From: Chloroflexota bacterium
Lineage (GTDB): Bacteria > Chloroflexota > Anaerolineae > Anaerolineales > UBA4823
Direction of reading: 5' to 3'
DNA: 8,503 nucleotides
Assembly: GCA_023395675.1 (NCBI GenBank)
Contig: JAEWYL010000014.1
Span: forward strand, 1-8,503
Shown here piece after piece: positions 6,105-8,503 of the stretch. The number at the start of each line of letters is the position of its first letter. The first letter of the stretch is position 1. A program made the translations under genes and the position numbers. Under the pieces are notes generated by a model. It worked only from the letters and a program-made list of their open reading frames with translations, ran no database searches and was not told where the DNA came from.

Positions 6105-6125
6105 GTGTCAGGTGTCAGGTGTCAG
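6105..6125. repeat. GTGTCAG heptamer, three tandem copies
   Basis: GTGTCAG occurs three times head to tail (6105-6111, 6112-6118, 6119-6125), with a related AAGTGTCAAG just before it (6088-6097). It is complementary to the CACCTGACACTT units at 6160-6211, so the two blocks can pair in several registers across a loop of about 34 nt. Confidence 0.85.
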
Positions 6126-6159
6126 GCGCAGGGCGCCAGGCCCAACCCGGACGCTTTAG

Positions 6160-6211
6160 CACCTGACACTTCATCACCTGACACTTGATACTTCATCACC
6201 TGACACTTCTT
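6160..6211. repeat. CACCTGACACTT 15-bp direct repeats
   Basis: Three copies of a 15-bp unit, CACCTGACACTTCAT or a near match, lie at 6160-6174, 6175-6189 and 6197-6211. A 7-bp partial unit (ACTTCAT, 6190-6196) sits between the second and third. The block ends 8 bp before the recD2 start codon and is the reverse complement of the GTGTCAG block upstream. The whole 6085-6219 spacer therefore resembles an imperfect large inverted repeat. It contains no recognisable promoter or ribosome binding site for recD2. Confidence 0.85.
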
Positions 6212-6219
6212 CCAAACTC

Positions 6220-8460
6220 ATGGATCGTTTATCCGGTTCCGTAGAGCGTGTCACGTTTTACAACCCTGAAAACGGGTACAGCGTGATCCGCCTGCGGCCC
6301 GACCGGGCCCGCATCCCCGGGGTGAACCGGGAGGGCCTGGTGACGGTCACCGGGAACCTGCCCGAGCTCTCCCCCGGCGAAAACCTGACCCTGAGCGGCA
6401 AGTGGACCACGCATCCCAAACACGGGATGCAGTTCCAGGCCGAGATGGTTACCCAGAGCCTGCCCGCCACCGTGGCGGGCATTCGCCGTTATTTGGGCTC
6501 GGGGCTGGTGCAGGGCATCGGCCCGAAGCTGGCGGAGCGCATTGTGGCCCATTTCGGCGCGCAGACCCTGGAGGTGATCGAGGAGCAGGGCGAGCGCCTG
6601 CGGGAGGTGCCCGATATCGGCCCGAAGCGCGCCCGCAAGATCGCCCAGGCCTGGCAGGAGCAGAAGCAGGTCAAGGAGATCATGCTCTTCCTGCACAGCC
6701 AGGGGGTGAGCACCAACCTGGCGATCAAGATTTACAAGCAGTACGGGGACGAGGCCCTGGCGGTGGTGCAGAACGACCCCTACCGGCTGGCGCGGGATAT
6801 CTGGGGGGTGGGGTTCAAGACCGCCGACCGCATCGCCCGCGCCATGGGGCTGCCGCCCGACCATCCCTCCCGGGTGGAGGCCGGGCTGGTATTCGCCCTG
6901 AACGAGATGACCAACGAGGGGCACGTGTACGCCCCGCGCGAGGTGCTCACCCGGCGGGCGGTGGAGCTGCTGGAGGTGGACCCGGAGCTGATCCCCCCGG
7001 CGCTGGAACGCCTGGGCGTGGACGACCGCATCCGCCAGGAGGTGCTGCCGTTCCTGGGCGAGGGGGCCGGGAATGGGGCGCCGGCGCAGGCGGGCGTCGG
7101 CGAGCCGCAGGACCTGTACGGGCAGCCGGCGGTCTACCTCACCCCGCTCTATTTCGGGGAGACCGGGCTGGCGGAGCGCCTGAGCGCCCTGGCCTCGGCC
7201 CTGCCCTCCCGCCTGAGCGACCTGCCGCCCTCCTTTATCGAGCTGGAGGGGTCGCTCTCCCCCGAACAGGCGCAGGCCATCCGCACCGCCCTATCGCACC
7301 CCGTCAGCATCCTGACCGGCGGCCCCGGGACGGGGAAGACCACCTGCCTGAAGGCCCTGATCGCGGTGCTGGAGACGGCGCGCAAATCCTACGCCCTGGC
7401 CTCGCCCACGGGCCGGGCCGCCAAGCGCCTGTCGGAGGCCACCGGGCGCCCCGCCAGCACCCTGCACCGGCTGCTGGGCTTCAAGCCCGGCTCCGGCTTC
7501 AACCACAACGCCGAGAACCCGCTGCCGGTGGACCTGCTGGTGGTGGACGAGGCCTCCATGCTGGAGATGCTGCTGGCCAACCAGCTGCTCAAGGCCCTGC
7601 AGCCCGGCACGCACCTGGTGCTGGTGGGCGACGTGGACCAGCTCCCCTCGGTGGGGGCGGGGGACGTGCTGCGGGATGTGATTGCCAGCGGGGTGGCCCC
7701 GGTCACGCGCCTGAGCGTGATCTTCCGCCAGGCCGCCGGCTCTTACATCATCACCAACGCCCACCGCATCAACTCCGGGCAGCTCCCGGCCTTCCCCAGC
7801 GCGGAGGAGCTGGCAGAAAACCCGGGCGACTTTTTCCTGTTCCCGGCGGAGAACGCCGAGGAGGCGGCGCAGTGGGTGCAGGAGGTGGTTTGCGAGCGCA
7901 TCCCGCGCAAGTTCGGGCTGCACCCGCGCGACCATATCCAGGTGCTGGCCCCCATGTATCGCGGCCCGGCCGGGGTGCACGCCCTGAACGCCCGCCTGCA
8001 GGAAGTGCTCAACCCCTCGGCGCCACTCAAGCCCGAGAAAAGCCTGTACGGGCAGACCTTCCGCCAGGGGGATAAGGTCATGCAGACCCAGAACAACTAT
8101 GACAAAGAGGTCTTCAACGGGGATATGGGTTTCGTGGCCGCCTTCGACCCCATCAACCACAACCTGACGGTGGATTTCGACCGCCGCCTGGTGGTGTACG
8201 ACTGGAGCGAGGCCGACCAGCTCGTCCTGGCTTACGCGGTGTCGGTGCACAAATCGCAGGGCTCTGAATTCCCGGCGGTGGTCATCCCGCTGGTCACGCA
8301 GCACTATATGATGCTGCAGCGCAACCTGCTGTACACCGCCATCACCCGGGCGAAGGGGCTGTGCGTGCTGGTGGGCAGCCGCCGGGCGATCTCCATCGCG
8401 GTGCGCAACAACGAGGTGGCGCAGCGCTACACCGCCCTGGACTGGAGGTTGAGGAAGTAA
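6220..8460 (+). CDS. recD2: RecD2-type SF1B DNA helicase
   Basis: A 746-residue protein, within the usual size range of RecD2 (RecD-like helicases that work without RecBC). The N-terminal domain (about 1-80) starts SGSVERVTFYNPENGYSV, typical of the family. Two helix-hairpin-helix units for DNA binding follow (GIGPKLAERI at 99-108; VPDIGPKRARKI at 130-141). The motor core starts at about 345: motif I GGPGTGKTT (367-375), Ia SPTGRAA (395-401), STLHRLLG (413-420), II VVDEASM (441-447), III GDVDQLPSVG (470-479), IV FRQA (502-505), QGDKVMQTQN (616-625), YAVSVHKSQGSEFP (672-685) and LLYTAITRAK (703-712). All are intact, so an active 5'-3' ATP-dependent helicase in DNA repair is expected from the family. 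A Gly/Ala-rich linker (279-294) separates the N-terminal region from the motor. No recB or recC is in the window. The ATG at 6220 gives the expected family N-terminus, but no Shine-Dalgarno is visible because repeats run up to 6211. Confidence 0.94.
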   Translation: MDRLSGSVERVTFYNPENGYSVIRLRPDRARIPGVNREGLVTVTGNLPELSPGENLTLSGKWTTHPKHGMQFQAEMVTQSLPATVAGIRRYLGSGLVQGIGPKLAERIVAHFGAQTLEVIEEQGERLREVPDIGPKRARKIAQAWQEQKQVKEIMLFLHSQGVSTNLAIKIYKQYGDEALAVVQNDPYRLARDIWGVGFKTADRIARAMGLPPDHPSRVEAGLVFALNEMTNEGHVYAPREVLTRRAVELLEVDPELIPPALERLGVDDRIRQEVLPFLGEGAGNGAPAQAGVGEPQDLYGQPAVYLTPLYFGETGLAERLSALASALPSRLSDLPPSFIELEGSLSPEQAQAIRTALSHPVSILTGGPGTGKTTCLKALIAVLETARKSYALASPTGRAAKRLSEATGRPASTLHRLLGFKPGSGFNHNAENPLPVDLLVVDEASMLEMLLANQLLKALQPGTHLVLVGDVDQLPSVGAGDVLRDVIASGVAPVTRLSVIFRQAAGSYIITNAHRINSGQLPAFPSAEELAENPGDFFLFPAENAEEAAQWVQEVVCERIPRKFGLHPRDHIQVLAPMYRGPAGVHALNARLQEVLNPSAPLKPEKSLYGQTFRQGDKVMQTQNNYDKEVFNGDMGFVAAFDPINHNLTVDFDRRLVVYDWSEADQLVLAYAVSVHKSQGSEFPAVVIPLVTQHYMMLQRNLLYTAITRAKGLCVLVGSRRAISIAVRNNEVAQRYTALDWRLRK

Positions 8461-8503
8461 CAACCTGTCCTGAAAATATCCATAGGGTTTTGTGTTTTGT
8501 GGG

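Noticed and set aside
7291..8463. 390-codon frame antisense to recD2, and a 557-codon + strand frame at 6402-8075
   Set aside because: Both are shadows of recD2, whose motifs are all in one intact frame; their products are Gly/Pro/Arg/His-rich.
8461..8503. Terminator or new gene start after recD2
   Set aside because: The 43 bases show no clear hairpin with T-tract and no start codon with support; the window ends too soon.

Overview
The window is high-GC bacterial chromosomal DNA with tightly packed protein genes separated by repeat-rich intergenic stretches. Several traits fit a member of Chloroflexota, perhaps Anaerolineae: the gene mix (a RecD2-type helicase, a membrane-anchored LCP protein with a Thr/Pro-rich stalk, an ABC-F ATPase, a secreted M23 protein), weak Shine-Dalgarno signals, and intergenic arrays built on words such as GCGTCTTTGCGTC and GTGTCAG. 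This assignment is an inference from style; the window holds no rRNA or other marker gene.

Layout. Positions 1-505 hold no credible gene. They carry GT-rich ~23-bp direct repeats (31-121), then a regular 103-bp-period tandem array (128-470) in which every unit contains a large inverted repeat. A promoter-like TTGACA/TATAAT pair starts at the array's right edge. It is followed by a 15-bp palindrome that would make up nearly the whole 5' UTR of the first gene. Positions 521-2342 (+) form a compact three-gene unit: an EthD-family protein, a membrane-anchored M23 peptidase (ATGA overlap) and an SDR-fold protein (8-bp gap). The SDR protein lacks the usual catalytic Ser, Tyr and Lys. It meets a convergent ABC-F ATPase gene (2354-4372, -) at an 11-bp junction that forms a strong GC hairpin.

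Positions 4373-4656 separate the ABC-F gene from a divergent LCP (LytR-CpsA-Psr) gene (4657-6084, +). This spacer holds a long hairpin followed by T6 and two mirror-image -10 boxes. Positions 6085-6219 are a mini-repeat region built from GTGTCAG and its complement. It leads into recD2 (6220-8460, +), which is complete. The last 43 bases are non-coding as far as can be seen.

Functionally, the M23 and LCP proteins both point to the cell envelope. The ABC-F protein points to the ribosome and RecD2 to DNA repair. No new defence or mobile system is visible. The most interesting points are the SDR with a degenerate active site in an operon with an EthD protein and an M23 peptidase, the palindromic 5' UTR of that operon, and the three distinct intergenic repeat families.
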